A stretch of DNA of 64,000 nt from Diphasiastrum complanatum (lineage: Eukaryota > Streptophyta > Lycopodiopsida > Lycopodiales > Lycopodiaceae): positions 49,425,044 through 49,489,043 of the forward strand of contig CM055102.1 of NCBI GenBank assembly GCA_029204225.1, written 5' to 3'. Of the stretch, positions 34,259-44,675 are shown piece after piece (positions within the stretch are counted from its first letter, which is position 1; the number at the start of each line of letters is the position of its first letter). The notes beneath the pieces were generated by a model, which saw only the letters and a program-made list of their open reading frames with translations, made no database searches and was not told where the DNA came from. The translations under genes were made by a program, and so were the position numbers.

Positions 34259-34570
34259 ATGTACAGTTACATAAAATATGGTATAGGCAGTAACTGTGAC
34301 TATGTTGGCATTCACATTAGATTAAATGTGATACGAAAAATTGAAATTAAGTATCATATCAGAGAGATTTTTGGCGCCCAAACTTTGAAAATAGCAATGA
34401 CAAGGAGACCTAGATCTACAATCGAGTTTGTGATTCTTTACAATGAGAAAGACAAAGCTGATAACTGGAAGCCAACAAAATATACGAAGAATTCATGGGT
34501 ATTGCTGACAAAAGAAAAGAGCAAAAATGACTTACAAATCTTATTGGAAAGAAAAAAATTTGGAGTTTAA
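34259..34570 (+). CDS. Unidentified ORF, 103 codons
   Basis: ATG-started frame with balanced amino-acid use, rich in Lys/Arg (..IKYHIREIFGAQTLKIAM, TRRPRSTIEFVILYN, KYTKNSWVLLTKEKSKNDLQ). It looks like real protein sequence, but I do not recognise the family. Another frame continues similarly just after the stop (FKTTPRGQSISEVLVQHVYM, 34566-34640), so a frameshift near 34565 may have cut a longer protein. A consensus 5' splice site GTAAGT at 34679 and a polypyrimidine-AG at 34772-34785 could bound a 107-bp intron leading to the next frame, but an in-frame TGA precedes the donor. Confidence 0.4.
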   Translation: MYSYIKYGIGSNCDYVGIHIRLNVIRKIEIKYHIREIFGAQTLKIAMTRRPRSTIEFVILYNEKDKADNWKPTKYTKNSWVLLTKEKSKNDLQILLERKKFGV

Positions 34571-34785
34571 GACTACCCCAAGAGGTCAATCGATATCAGA
34601 AGTTTTAGTACAACATGTATATATGCATACAAATCAAAGTATATGATATTAATCCTCATGATCAACAAAAATGTAATTGTAAGTATATCAAAACATATGC
34701 ACTCTACAACAATCATAGGTGATTTTCTTTATTCATGCTCTTCATATTATGATTTAAATGCTTCAACATTGTTTTTTTCTTTCAG

Positions 34786-34952
34786 ATTTATATCCATCAT
34801 GCATAAGTGAATGGGAGCCCGCACAATCACTTGCAAAAATATTAGACATGATTCACTCTGATGTTGGAAAGCTGCAATACAGAGGAAGAAGTCCAAAGGA
34901 ACTTGCAGATTGTGGTATCTATTTTTATGAATCTTTATGCAATATTGAGTAG
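34786..34952 (+). CDS. Possible exon of unidentified gene
   Basis: Opens right after a good 3' splice site (TTTTTTTCTTTCAG, ending 34785) and reads DLYPSCISEWEPAQSLAKIL, RGRSPKELADCGIYFYESL up to TAG. The composition looks coding. It probably belongs with the ORF at 34259. No family recognised; a passing likeness to a zinc-binding fold was rejected (see below). Confidence 0.35.
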
Positions 34953-35050
34953 CTATCTGCCGTACATATCCCTCTTGTGCGCGATCTTGAGAGTTAGTTT
35001 TGTTTCGTTTGTTCTCCCTCACGCACAAGTGCGATATCTATGTTAGTTCC

Positions 35051-35943
35051 ATGGCCTCTTCCTCAGGGTCTTCACGAGATTCAGGCTTGAGTTCATTTTT
35101 TACTGAATTTGGGACTACTGAAAATCTAGACTACTTCCACAGCCTATTCAGGCCATATTTACATGTTTTCAAGACTGCACAACCAAATTCTGACGTATTT
35201 TATGAACATTATGTTAGATTCAGAGATATACTTAGTAAGCCTGTTTTCTCCATAGGTTCACTCCAGTACATGCATTATACTGATCTTGTTCATTTCTTCT
35301 CAGCTTTCAGACATAGACTAGACAGAATGTTCACCAATTGTTTGATCTTATCAAAAGCAGTTCAATGTGTTCTTATTGCAACAAGAAATGTCGATTGGTT
35401 GAATATCAGAGTGGTTTTGTATTTTTCCTATTAGTTCATATCCTAGATGATGAGGAAGTTTCTGTTGCTAACCCTCCTATGGCATCATCCTCTATTCAGT
35501 CAGCTATTAAGTATATCAGTCACTTCCTTATCGACACCCCTGATAAGGAAAGTGACTTTAGTGATGTAAATACTGATGTTCTCTGGGATTCTTTTATTGG
35601 CCAAAATACATATGCTGATGAATTGATCCCTATAGAGGAGTCTAAATGTCTTTTCAGTTTGTCTGTATATTATATAAATGACGATGTATATTTTACTATA
35701 GCTAATTTATGTAAATTTTTTGACTATCGTGAAGATGAGGTTCTATGTTTATTATCCGGCACAATTTTCAAATTCTCCGACTTCGTAGATTTTGAAACAT
35801 ATGACCTTGTTGCTGGAATTAATTTTGATGATGAGGAGGGACTTATGACCGGTGAAGAATGTCTGACTAAGACTTTATCAAATATTGCTGAGGATAGGCG
35901 AGGCACACCCATAGAATCTGACACACAAGCTGATGATGAATAG
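35051..35943 (+). CDS. Unidentified F/Y/D-rich protein, one frame change
   Basis: Starts MASSSGSSRDSGLSSFF at ATG 35051 and runs in one frame to about 35330 (..YTDLVHFFSAFRHRLDRM). The coding look then passes to the next frame, with MCSYCNKKCRLVEY (a possible metal-binding Cys cluster, nt 35365-35406), MASSSIQSAIKYISHFL, LIPIEESKCLFSLSVYY and an acidic C-terminus ending ADDE at 35943. Joined, it would be about 297 residues, acidic, with no signal peptide or clear membrane segment. The frames overlap at 35338-35434, so a one-base indel near 35335 (mutation or sequencing) is the simplest reading. AATACAATG-type 3' sequence follows at 35968. I know no homologue. Confidence 0.45.
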
Positions 35944-36152
35944 TGGACACTTTGTATTTTTTTATAATACAATGAATACATTTACATTGAGTATTTCTCC
36001 TCTCTTGTTCAATGAATTTGCAAAGCAATTTTGAACATGTCATGATTTGATGACAATGATGATTTTCTACTCAACAATCATCTAGTTTTCTCTTCCTGTA
36101 TGAACTTGCATGTTGTTTTAAACTTGTTGTATTGTGTGGACTTTGTTATGTG

Positions 36153-36932
36153 TCAAATATGAACTCTGCGGTAGAACCACTGAAACATGACAAATGTAGT
36201 TTCGTTTTTCATTGGTTCCTCCATGTTGTGTATTTTGACGAAATCCTGCTCGTGCTTGCCAATGTCAAGCTTCTTCCATACATCAACTTTTAGTACTCTG
36301 GTTTTGCCGTCTTTCTCGAAGTCCTGAGTGGCAGCAATAATATCTATCCAGACTGAGTGTTGAATATTAGAAGCCTTACCAGTATGATTGATAGGAAACA
36401 ACGTGCTTTTGCTCCTCCTATGCTTGGCTTAGTTGGCATGTTCCCATTCTTTCCTGAAAGCTTTTCATCTTTTTTGAATTTTGACATGTCCCTTATGAAG
36501 TTCTGCTTTTGATAAAACATCTTCTAATCGAGAGATAGCTTCCTTTGCTAATGATGTTGGCTTAGGATTCCAAGCAAAAACTATATGAAGATAAATGATC
36601 TTTTCTATTGATCTAACTTCTGCATGAAGAGTGCAAACATGCACATTAACTGGGCCTATTGGCCTTGGTTGGTATTGTCCTGGCCTCTACGCAGATGCAT
36701 TTGGATTGTAATTTGGTGTGTAATTCATAGGTCCAAGTGGTCTGTACGGATGGTACAGTGGTCTTGGTGCCTGCTGATAGTATGTTTTTGCATGTGGGCA
36801 CTCGTTGGCAACATGGCGTTGAGCACACGTAGGTTTCCATGGATAGGGAAGGTCTTTTCGGCCACATCCTTTAACAATTTTTGAAAAGATGAGGTCAACT
36901 TCTCCATTTGTGCTTAGTGTGCCCATTGCCAA
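36153..36932 (-). pseudogene. Gag-like remnant, probably Gypsy
   Basis: A single minus-strand frame with three internal stops. It has MAMGTLSTNGEVDLIFSKIV, then a degenerate zinc-knuckle-like PTCAQRHVANECPHA, and a Tyr/Pro/Gln-rich stretch (YYQQAPRPLYHPYRPLG, nt ~36790-36740) typical of Gypsy gag C-termini. A further unplaced ~170 codons (SVWIDIIAATQDFEKDGKTR, VDVWKKLDIGKHEQDFVKIH) follow. The second half is unrecognised. No RT follows. Confidence 0.45.
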
Positions 36933-37001
36933 CCTTCTAGATGCTGAAAGATATTGATCGTGCTGGTTGGGGCAGATTCTTCAATACATGAAGTCTCATG
37001 T

Positions 37002-37155
37002 TTAGCTGGCGGTCTCCCAACTAGTCTACACTATGGCTTCTCCAACTAGCTTGAGCAAGAGGATGAGAAGAGCACTATGAGCATAGGATGAGTATTAGGT
37101 AAGGTCCACTCTTCTCTCTTTTCTCTCCTTAGCAACTAACAAATGATGGCTTAAC
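37002..37155 (+). repeat. Fragment shared with the 20.9-kb Gypsy LTR
   Basis: GGCGGTCTCCCAACTAGTC to GATGGCTTAAC, ~90% identical by eye to 20947-21097 in the same orientation. It sits between the gag-like remnant and a Copia LTR. Confidence 0.75.
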
Positions 37156-37193
37156 ACAATGAAAAGCATAAGCAAGCAAAGATAGCACATAAA

Positions 37194-38053
37194 TGTGAAG
37201 AATTGTAAAACATATCTATCTTACATATACTGATTTTGGGAGTTCTACCCATGTAAATTGATTGTACATAACCAAGGTGTGTGAATTGAGCACATATCCT
37301 TGTAGAATAAGGCAAGTTTGGGATAGGTAGATCAAGTTCCATTGACATGCAAAAAGTCTAGTTGGTCTAGTATGACATGCAATAATGTTCATAATGTCTA
37401 GATTGATATGCATGTAGATTTACACATGGAAATGGTCTAATATGACCTTGTGAAAACTCGAGCCATCATAAATGCATTCTATCCTAAGTTTCCATTGTAA
37501 CATGCAAGGCATGCAAATACAGTAATGGACACAGGCATGCAGTTTTGTATTTGTCTAGTTGAGAAATTGACATTTGGAGAAAGTAGGTAGAAGTTAGGTG
37601 CAATTTCTACATGCAAGTTGTTAGATGTCAATATGGTAGTAGTTTACAGTTGAATAGGTGTAGGGAATGCATTGAATGCTAGTAGTACTACGAATTTTGG
37701 CTCTCCTATATATGTACATATGGTTCTCATTCATTTCTAACAATGAATCAAGCTTTGGTAAGGTCATAATGTCAAAATTGGATCTCATTCTATTATGCTT
37801 GTAATTGTATTCTCTCTCTAATTCGAGATTGGTGTCTTTTTCATACATTATTTTGCTTGTGTACTTTCCTTATTTGTGAGGAATTAATGTAGCTTTGATC
37901 TATGGCATTCTAGATTGTGCTCTAGCCTCGGATCTATTGGTAGATTGTAGTATTACTCTGCAGGTGATCTGTGTGCCACCATAAAACATGGTAAAGGTCA
38001 TTCACACTGTTGTTGTGGTTCCCCAAACATGTGAAGTTGCTGGATTTTCCACA
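37194..38053 (+). repeat. Copia 5' LTR
   Basis: Starts TGTGAAGAATTG, ends TTTTCCACA and is followed by a primer site at 38054. Shares GTGTGAATTGAGCACATATC with the LTR at 51162-51814 and several blocks with 1190-1745. Length 860 bp. No 3' LTR partner was found downstream. Confidence 0.8.
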
Positions 38054-38066
38054 TGGTATCAGAGCC
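38054..38066 (+). other. tRNA-iMet primer-binding site
   Basis: TGGTATCAGAGCC directly after the LTR CA. Confidence 0.92.
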
Positions 38067-39033
38067 ATACCATGCTTTGAATGCTACTAACATCAGGTGT
38101 ATAAAGAATTTTGTGACAATTCAAGCTAGGAAGCTATTTAGCACTTTTTTGCTATCTATTCTTGAACAATTTCTAGATGAATGAGGTTAGAGCTGATATT
38201 TTTAGGTCTGAATATAGGTTGTACGGAATTCTGACTTTTGACATGTGTGAAAATTAGAGCACTTCATTTCATTATATTTTCTTGATGTTAGATCCAAAGG
38301 TAGTGACATTATAGCTTGCTGGAAAGCTAGAAGGGTGTACTTTCCATTGCAATCAGTTTCAAATCAATCTGATGAATCTAGTAGGAGTTATAAGCTCTTA
38401 AAGGAGGGTAGGGAGTGACCCAAAACCTGAGTGGACACTTTTTGGTTTGATCAGTTTGATTGCATGATTCATCATTCACAGTTTGTGTAGTCACTCAAAG
38501 GTATAATTGGATAAGTCAAAATTTTGTTGACATAGTCACATCATTTCACACAAAGGGGTATGTTTGAGCTGCATGTGTGTCTCTAGAGTGTTTTTCATTC
38601 ATGTGAAACTCATGGGAAATTTGACATCTAACTTGTAAAGTGCTTCATCAAGAGATAGAGGCTAGATCCAAATTTAAAGTGATTCATTTCCTATTGTGAA
38701 CAAGAACTCACATAACTGTTGCAAGTTTTTGCATTAGATTTGGTAGAATACCCAATCGTTTTTGGTTCCTATCGTAAAAGAGAAGCAACACATTCAAATC
38801 CATTTTTTTGAGTATACCAGTTCAACAAACTCGAGATCTAGACAAAGTTTTGAGTCATTGAACACATTGTTTCAAACAATTTGAGTAGTTTTGAGTCAAT
38901 GGTGTTGTCTTTGAGCATTCCACATGTGCCAAAAGAAGAAAGAACCAAATTGGTCTATACTCCAATTCAACTTGAGAGGTTAATCTAGTTTGTATTGTAT
39001 TGGTGGAATATTTGAGACCTATCTCAAATTCAG

Positions 39034-39940
39034 TTGCAAGATTTCACATTTGATTTGGTAGTACACCTTTTGAAAATTCCTATAGTGAGAAGAGTAGCAA
39101 CATTTAGGTTATCAAAAACAAGCTCCAACATATTGTTGTCCATTTACAAGAAGCCATCTATAGGAGATTTTCTCTTTGAAGCTAGTGAGAGACTACGTAC
39201 CTCCAACTATTCAGTTTGGAAGGATAGGATAGAATCTTTCTTGGTTCTTTATGGTGTAATGGACATAGTATTAGGAATTGAAGTTGAACTTGAAACTTGT
39301 GATGAGGCTCAGAGGTTCAAGAAGAGAGCAAGGATTGCTCTTCATATCATCAAAATTGAACATCTCTGATGAGATGTTGAGAGAAATAAGTTGATGCAAC
39401 TCAACCAAGAAGGCTTGGGAAATCCTTAAGAACGTTTACGAAGCAAAGATCACATCAAGACTTCTTACTCCTAGAAATCAGGTCTTTTTTAGTTTTCAAA
39501 GAGTTGATGAAAGTGCTTCAAGTTTTGTAATGAGAGTTAAAGATCTACATAGAGAGATAGCATGCATAGGTGATACTCTAGAGAACAGTCAGCTTGTTCA
39601 AGTAGTTTATTGGACTTAGAGAAGAGTATGCAAATGTTGTGCAAACTTATGCGATCATGGAGGAGTTACCAATTGTGGAGACTCTGCATGATGTTCTTAT
39701 TGCTAAAGAATGCAGGCAAAAGAACAAGCCGTTGAAGATTAGCACACTTTCAAGGAAGGACAAGTCAAGAGAGAGGAGCAAGAACAAATTTTCTCAAGCC
39801 TTCACCAAGGACAAATCAAAGCACAAAGAAAAGGACAAAGACCAAGGAGGAGTAGAAGATGATTCAGCTCATTCTTCTATCTTCAATAAGAAGACTCAAA
39901 AAGATCAAGCCAATTTTACCATAGAAGCATCCAAGGTCTC
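39034..39940 (+). pseudogene. Copia gag, frameshifted
   Basis: FLFEASERLRTSNYSVWKDR, FLVLYGVMDIV and FKKRARIALHIIKIE, then a stop at 39367-39369. It continues in other frames with EMLREIS, KKAWEILKNVYEA, SFVMRVKDLHREI, YAIMEELP.VETLHDVLIA and a Lys-rich tail. No zinc knuckle or protease follows. At about 39935 the sequence switches to the integrase tail of another lineage. Confidence 0.82.
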
Positions 39941-40385
39941 AAGACCATCCTAATCGGATATACATCTTCGAACAATACTTACAAGCTGTACAACCTTGAT
40001 ACCCAGCAGATTTTATTCAGCAGGGATACAGTTATCGAGGATCAGTTCATCGACTTCAAAGACAAAGAGAAAGTTCCATACGAACCTTTGACACCTGCCT
40101 CCGAACACGACAATTTGAGCCTTTGGCTCAAGTGTGCCAATAGTCGATCAACTATTCGACAACGAGTTAGAAGAAGATGTTGTTGCTACTCAACGACAAT
40201 AAGTCCAAGGATTGGATTATCAACCGACGCTACCTCCAAGAAGATCAAACCGAGTGCGCTCATAGCCCACAAGGTATATTGATGAATCTGCTTGTCTCTT
40301 AATTCAAGAACCGACTATTGTTGAAGAGGCACTTAGCCAACCAGAATCTGACCTTCGCTCAAGATCTACCAAAGTATAGAAGAAG
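39935..40385 (+). pseudogene. Copia integrase C-terminal tail of a different lineage
   Basis: KTILIGYTSSNTYKLYNL, VIEDQFIDFKDKEKV, CCYSTTISPRIG and TSKKIKPSALIAHKVY in shifting frames, then EEALSQPES. It is strongly similar to 61330-61810 (minus strand). The join with the gag is at CCAAGGTCTCAAGACCATCC, present in both. Confidence 0.75.
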
Positions 40386-40749
40386 ATCAAAATAAGCCCA
40401 TCATCACATAAAAATAACTGTTTCCAATGCAGTCCTCAATGAATTGTGAAAAATGTCAACTAGTTTAGTTGGTCTAATTTGGCAATTTGGAGGCCAAAGT
40501 GAAATTTCAACTAGAAGATACATTTCTTAATGTCAATAAGATCTAAAAATAGTGTCCTTACTAATTTTAACAAGTATATAAGTGGATAAGGTCAGATTTA
40601 GACCTACTCTAGTTGGCTAATGTAGATACATTGTATTTACATTTAGTCACTAAAAACTAGGTTTTTGGTGAAATAATTAGAAGTTGTTATTTTAGGGCAA
40701 GATTAGGGCAAGTGGCCAAGTGACAATATGTATGCTATAAATAGTTGTA
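40386..40749. other. Unassigned; TATA-bearing fragment
   Basis: No ORF. GCTATAAATAGTTG at about 40734-40747 resembles a plus-strand LTR promoter, but no matching LTR is present. Confidence 0.4.
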
Positions 40750-42673
40750 TCAGCATGTTGTTTTAGCCTTTGTCAACTCAGCTGAAGTTGCTCCTTTGAA
40801 CCTGTCAAAGCGGCCTTGGAAGCCCTGAAGGGCCACTTTGTACGTTTCTACTTTCTTGAACAAATCTGCAATCTCCATCGGAGTTATCAGATGATCTAAT
40901 ATTTGTGGCTGAAGATACGCATCACGCTCAAGGGTGGTCGCATCCAATTTACCTTGGAGACGTGTGCGATCCTATTTCGCCATCTGCAGTTGACCTTGTA
41001 GCAGTTGCACCTGTTGCTTTGCATCCTGCACGGCCTTGTCCATCTGATCTTGTGTGGTTGTCAGGGCATTCTGCAGGGAGATGACGTATACTTTGAGGCG
41101 ATCAGCCTATTGCTGTGCCATCTTCTTTTCAGCTTCAGACTTTTTTTCATGCTGCTTGGCGATCTTCAATTCTATATCCAACTGAACAATCTTCTGGCTG
41201 ATGAGAGTGTTTTCGGATCCCATGTCTGAAATTCTCTGTTTCATTTCTTTTTTCTTATCCAACATAAACTAGATCACTTGCGCAAGGCTTGAGACCAAAC
41301 CGATAGCATCCCCAGAATCTACTATCGTGGAAGTGGCAGCAGTAGTAGGACCTGATGGTACCATCCTCGTGAAATAGGTGTCAGTAATTCTTCTTCTTCA
41401 AAAACATTGTCTTCTTCAAAGCCCTCAAGCATAGTGGCATCGAACTACTCCGGTGATTTCATAGCCTGGTCGACCCGCAGTGTGGCTGGGCTATCTTCAA
41501 CTTGAAGTGGCTGGCATGAATTTTCAACAATAGTATCATGGATTTGTTCGAATCCTCTTCCAGGAGATTGGATTTCAAAGGGCGCAGGACTCTGGGGTCA
41601 AAAATTTCAAAGGCCCCAAGGGGGGTCGGAATTATTGAACATATTCACAAAGTACTGTGTGTTTGGTGATGTAGCTTCAGTGTGTAGGGGTGAGGCAGCC
41701 TGGGCAGCTGTGATGGAAATGGTAGTCCCAATGGTCACAGACTGTCCTTGAGTGGAAGCAGAGGCGAGGAAAGCATCAGAGGTGGGGGGAAAAGGAAATT
41801 CAGTGCGAGAAACAACAGGGAGTGGAAGCGCAGCTGATGATGTATGCCTAGTATGATGTTGTGACATGGAAGGCGAGTCAGGAATGACGATCTCGCTGCG
41901 TGGATGATGTCAACTATGTGAACTAGAGGCCTGATGGGATGACTTGGTCGGTGCTTCTTCATAGACCGAGAGCACAGAATCCAGGTGGAAGCCATGGATT
42001 TTGTTTTCAAGGTGGGAGGCCGCTAGAAGAGATAACAAGGAGCCAACAACAAACTGATGCTTGGTATTACTCTTAATAGCTCGTTTGAGCTCTCCAGAAA
42101 CAGTCTTGAACCAATTATATGGTTCAAGAGGGGCCTTGGCTATCTTGGTATAGGACTTGACTATCATATGTAGGATCTATGAAGTGATGCGATCTTTTCT
42201 AAGGTTTCCAACCATCAAAGAGTTATTCAGAAGCTGGGCAGCAGCATGTATGGCAGGCTCACTGATGGCATCGAGGAGATAGTTGCCATTAGTCCAATGC
42301 AGATCATTTGTGAGGTCAATGTAAGGCTTAATAGTCTGTTTGGCCTATTTATAATTGGGTGAGGCTTGGGTTCCAGACACTATGCCTATGGCAGCAAGGG
42401 CGGCCTCAGTTACGCGCATCTTGTGTGTGGCTCCCTGAAAGGTGATATAAAACTTGCATTTCTCTTCCTTCCACGTACAAAAGGCAAGAGTGATGAAATC
42501 CATGTTGATTCTCCCAGAAAAGGCTCTCTCATGAATACCATTGCAGTAAGTAGAGGCTCCGCAAGGGTCATCCACTAAGTGACCATGCTTGTGCTAAGAA
42601 GTATCATGATATTTGTTGGGCCATCACAATGGATAGTATAACGTGGAGACTGGGAAGTATCTGTAGAAGACAT
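40750..42673 (-). pseudogene. Extra ORF 3' of Gypsy pol, with predicted coiled coil
   Basis: Minus-strand ATG at 42673 (MSSTDTSQSPRYTIHCDG). After one frame change near 42590 a single frame continues with two stops (about 42345 and 42168): FYITFQGATHKMRVTEAALAAIG, LLNNSLMVGNLRKDRITS, LEPYNWFKTVSGELKRAIKS. A Ser/Thr/Pro-rich middle follows (41870-41400), then long heptad-like stretches (IVQLDIELKIAKQHEKKS, DRLKVYVISLQNALTTTQDQ, VQLLQGQLQMAK) and ..FDRFKGATSAELTKAKTTC, ending at 40750. About 640 codons. It lies downstream of the Gypsy integrase end, where Athila-type elements keep an env-like gene, but it shows no signal peptide or membrane anchor. No family recognised. Confidence 0.5.
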
Positions 42674-42679
42674 GTTGAT

Positions 42680-43390
42680 CAGAACAAAAAGTAAGATGCG
42701 ATAATGTATATCAAAAAGCAGTTTAGGAATTTTGGAAGGCTTTGGTCACGGTAAAAATTCGCAAGAGCTTCGCTAGCACAAGTGAGGAATGAATCGAATT
42801 CAGCCAACTTATAGGTGAATTTGGAGGATCCATTACACTGAATACTAGTTTGGCTGGTCAGTTCTGAACAAAAATTTGCAGGCATGTACAGTACTACAAA
42901 AATAGGCTATAAAAATTTCAGCAAAGGTTTTTGGGGATCTGAACCTATCAGGCGAACGTTTTCTAGGGCTGGCAAAGGATGAACCTTTGCCCAGGAGGGT
43001 CCTTTGCCCAAGTACTGTCATAAATGCAGTTTTTCAAGATTTGAGGCTATGGTCAACCTAATTTTGACATTTTAAGACCATCCAGCATATCAGCGAAGGT
43101 TCATAATGAGGGTAAGGTGCTCGGCGAAGGTTCTCAAAATGGCATATGGTTGATCATTCGCCTAACTAAAAATATGTCCTGTTTTTGGGAAAGGACCTTC
43201 GCCCACCTCAATATAGACATATCTGAAGTGGATGTACAGTCTGGAGACTCAACGAAGGTTTCTGATACAGTATAGGCATCATCTGTCTGAAATAGTGATT
43301 TTATAAGTCATTTTTCATCAAAAATATTGTCCTTCCTTTTTTCCATGCTGATGACTTTTCTAACTTTTGCTCATCAGTCTTTTCTCATTT
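42680..43390. other. Gypsy spacer between pol and the extra ORF
   Basis: Non-coding. Carries GGCGAACGTTTTC, AGCGAAGGTTC, GGCGAAGGTTCTC, CAACGAAGGTTTC and inverse forms (GAACCTTTGCCC, GACCTTCGCCC), the same words as the leaders at 16.4 and 22.2 kb. Poly-T at 43407-43420. Confidence 0.5.
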
Positions 43391-43850
43391 TTATCTTCTC
43401 TTCCTTTTTTTTTTTTTCACTGTCTTTTTCACAAAAAATCTGAAAAACCAAATATTGAAAACAAAAAATTGAAAAACAAATAAAATTAAAAATCTTTGAG
43501 ATCTGGCTTGCTGAACTGGCGGAGTAGGCTGCCAAAACTTACGTAATTGGCTGCCATTCACCGGAGTGTCAAATCGTTTTCCATCCAAGTGTTCAAGAAT
43601 TATTGCGCCATTGTTCAGAATTTTCTTCATTTATACGAGCCTTCACCGGTAAACTTCAATTTTTTCTTGATCAGCTTGGTTTTGTACATTAGTACAGGAT
43701 CCCCTGCCTTCAGATCTTTTTTGTGCAATCGACGATCGTGCCATGTCTTGCGGCGAACTTTCTCTGCTACTAACGCATGAACTGCCATCAATTAGGTTTT
43801 TCAAATCTAGCAATGGATTTAAGGGCGCCATCAATTCTGTGGAGTTGGAG
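43391..43850 (-). pseudogene. Ty3/Gypsy integrase C-terminus
   Basis: Minus strand: decayed VHALV.EKVRRKTWHDRRLH and DLKAGDPVLMYKTKLIKKKL in one frame (about 43790-43640), then MKKILNNGAIILEHLDGK and VNGSQLRKFW (43630-43520) in another. That is the H2C-distal G..V.L...G.Y.V...L..G...L......VNG.RL pattern of Gypsy pol ends. The rest of pol is missing. It defines the strand of the Gypsy element whose extra ORF lies to the left. Confidence 0.8.
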
Positions 43851-44045
43851 TGGTTTCCATCTCAAATCAAGCATTTTCAAGTGTAGAAAGTGTATTGTTG
43901 TGATCCTAGTTTCATTTTAGGTCAAATCACTTGGAGTAGGCCGATTTTTTGAATCCACTTGCTGGAATGTGGAGAAAAAAATTGCTCATGATTGTGGATG
44001 TTGCATTCTATTAGTAGATGTATCAAGATTCTAGCTTTTGCTTGA

Positions 44046-44516
44046 TTCAATATTTTGCATTTTTGTGAAAACCCTAAATTTGATGGGATCTGATCTTGAT
44101 TTTGAAGTTGATGGACTTTTCAAGAGTGTGTTTCAATCTTAAGAAAGTGCAAAGTTTATTATATTCTAGGTAGGTCAAGTGTGATCAAGATATCATCAAT
44201 TCTATGTGTTAGATTTGCTAGAAGAAAGAAAAAGAGAGGCTAGATTGTTTCCAAATCTTTGTGATTTCTTCATGTCATCATTTGTTGATTTTCAAGATAG
44301 TGCTAGGTTTATTAGAATAGGTTCAAATAAGAAGACCAATCATTGCAACATGGCTACAAGGGAGGCTTCATGTTGGAAAGCAATCATAGGCTTACCTCAA
44401 ACAACTAGTCAACTTGGAAGGTGGGCCCTCCATTGGAGTTATACTTGATCATAAAGACACATTTGTAATCAATAATTAGCAGGCGGTTCGACTAATAACC
44501 ATGTCTGGAGAGACAT
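44046..44516 (+). repeat. Dispersed ~470-bp repeat R1, copy 1
   Basis: From ATTCAATATTTTGCAT to ATGTCTGGAGAGAC; a direct copy is at 60863-61339. It contains an 80-codon frame (44206-44448; FFMSSFVDFQDSAR, NHCNMATREASCWKA, QLGRWALHWSYT), of which the second copy keeps only the last ~67 codons in frame, with several replacements. I do not call it a gene. Its right end abuts an interrupted minus-strand Copia ORF. Confidence 0.75.
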
Positions 44517-44520
44517 GGAC

Positions 44521-44675
44521 AAAGATACTTTCCTCAAAAGATCATTGCTCACATTCATTCACAATGAAGTGCCTAGATCTCTTTTTTGTATCTCACTAAT
44601 TCTTGTGCACCTACAGGTTCATCTTCATCCTCAATTGGAAACTCATAAAGGTCTTGGAGCACCAAAAATGACTCC
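44521..44675 (-). pseudogene. Copia gag fragment (inner part)
   Basis: Minus strand: continues the gag at 46730-46812. LVLQDLYEF, DEDEPVGAQEL and YKKRSR can be read across small frame changes, matching the plus-strand gag at 25655-25800. It ends at 44521 against repeat R1. Confidence 0.75.

Noticed and set aside
34880-35410. BIR/IAP-like zinc fold (SPKELADCGIYFY... and CSYCNKKC)
   Set aside because: The two parts lie in different frames some 430 bp apart with a new ATG start between them, and the conserved His and third Cys spacing is missing.
44206-44448. 80-codon ORF in repeat R1 as a gene
   Set aside because: Second copy has a stop and several non-conservative changes; no domain recognised.
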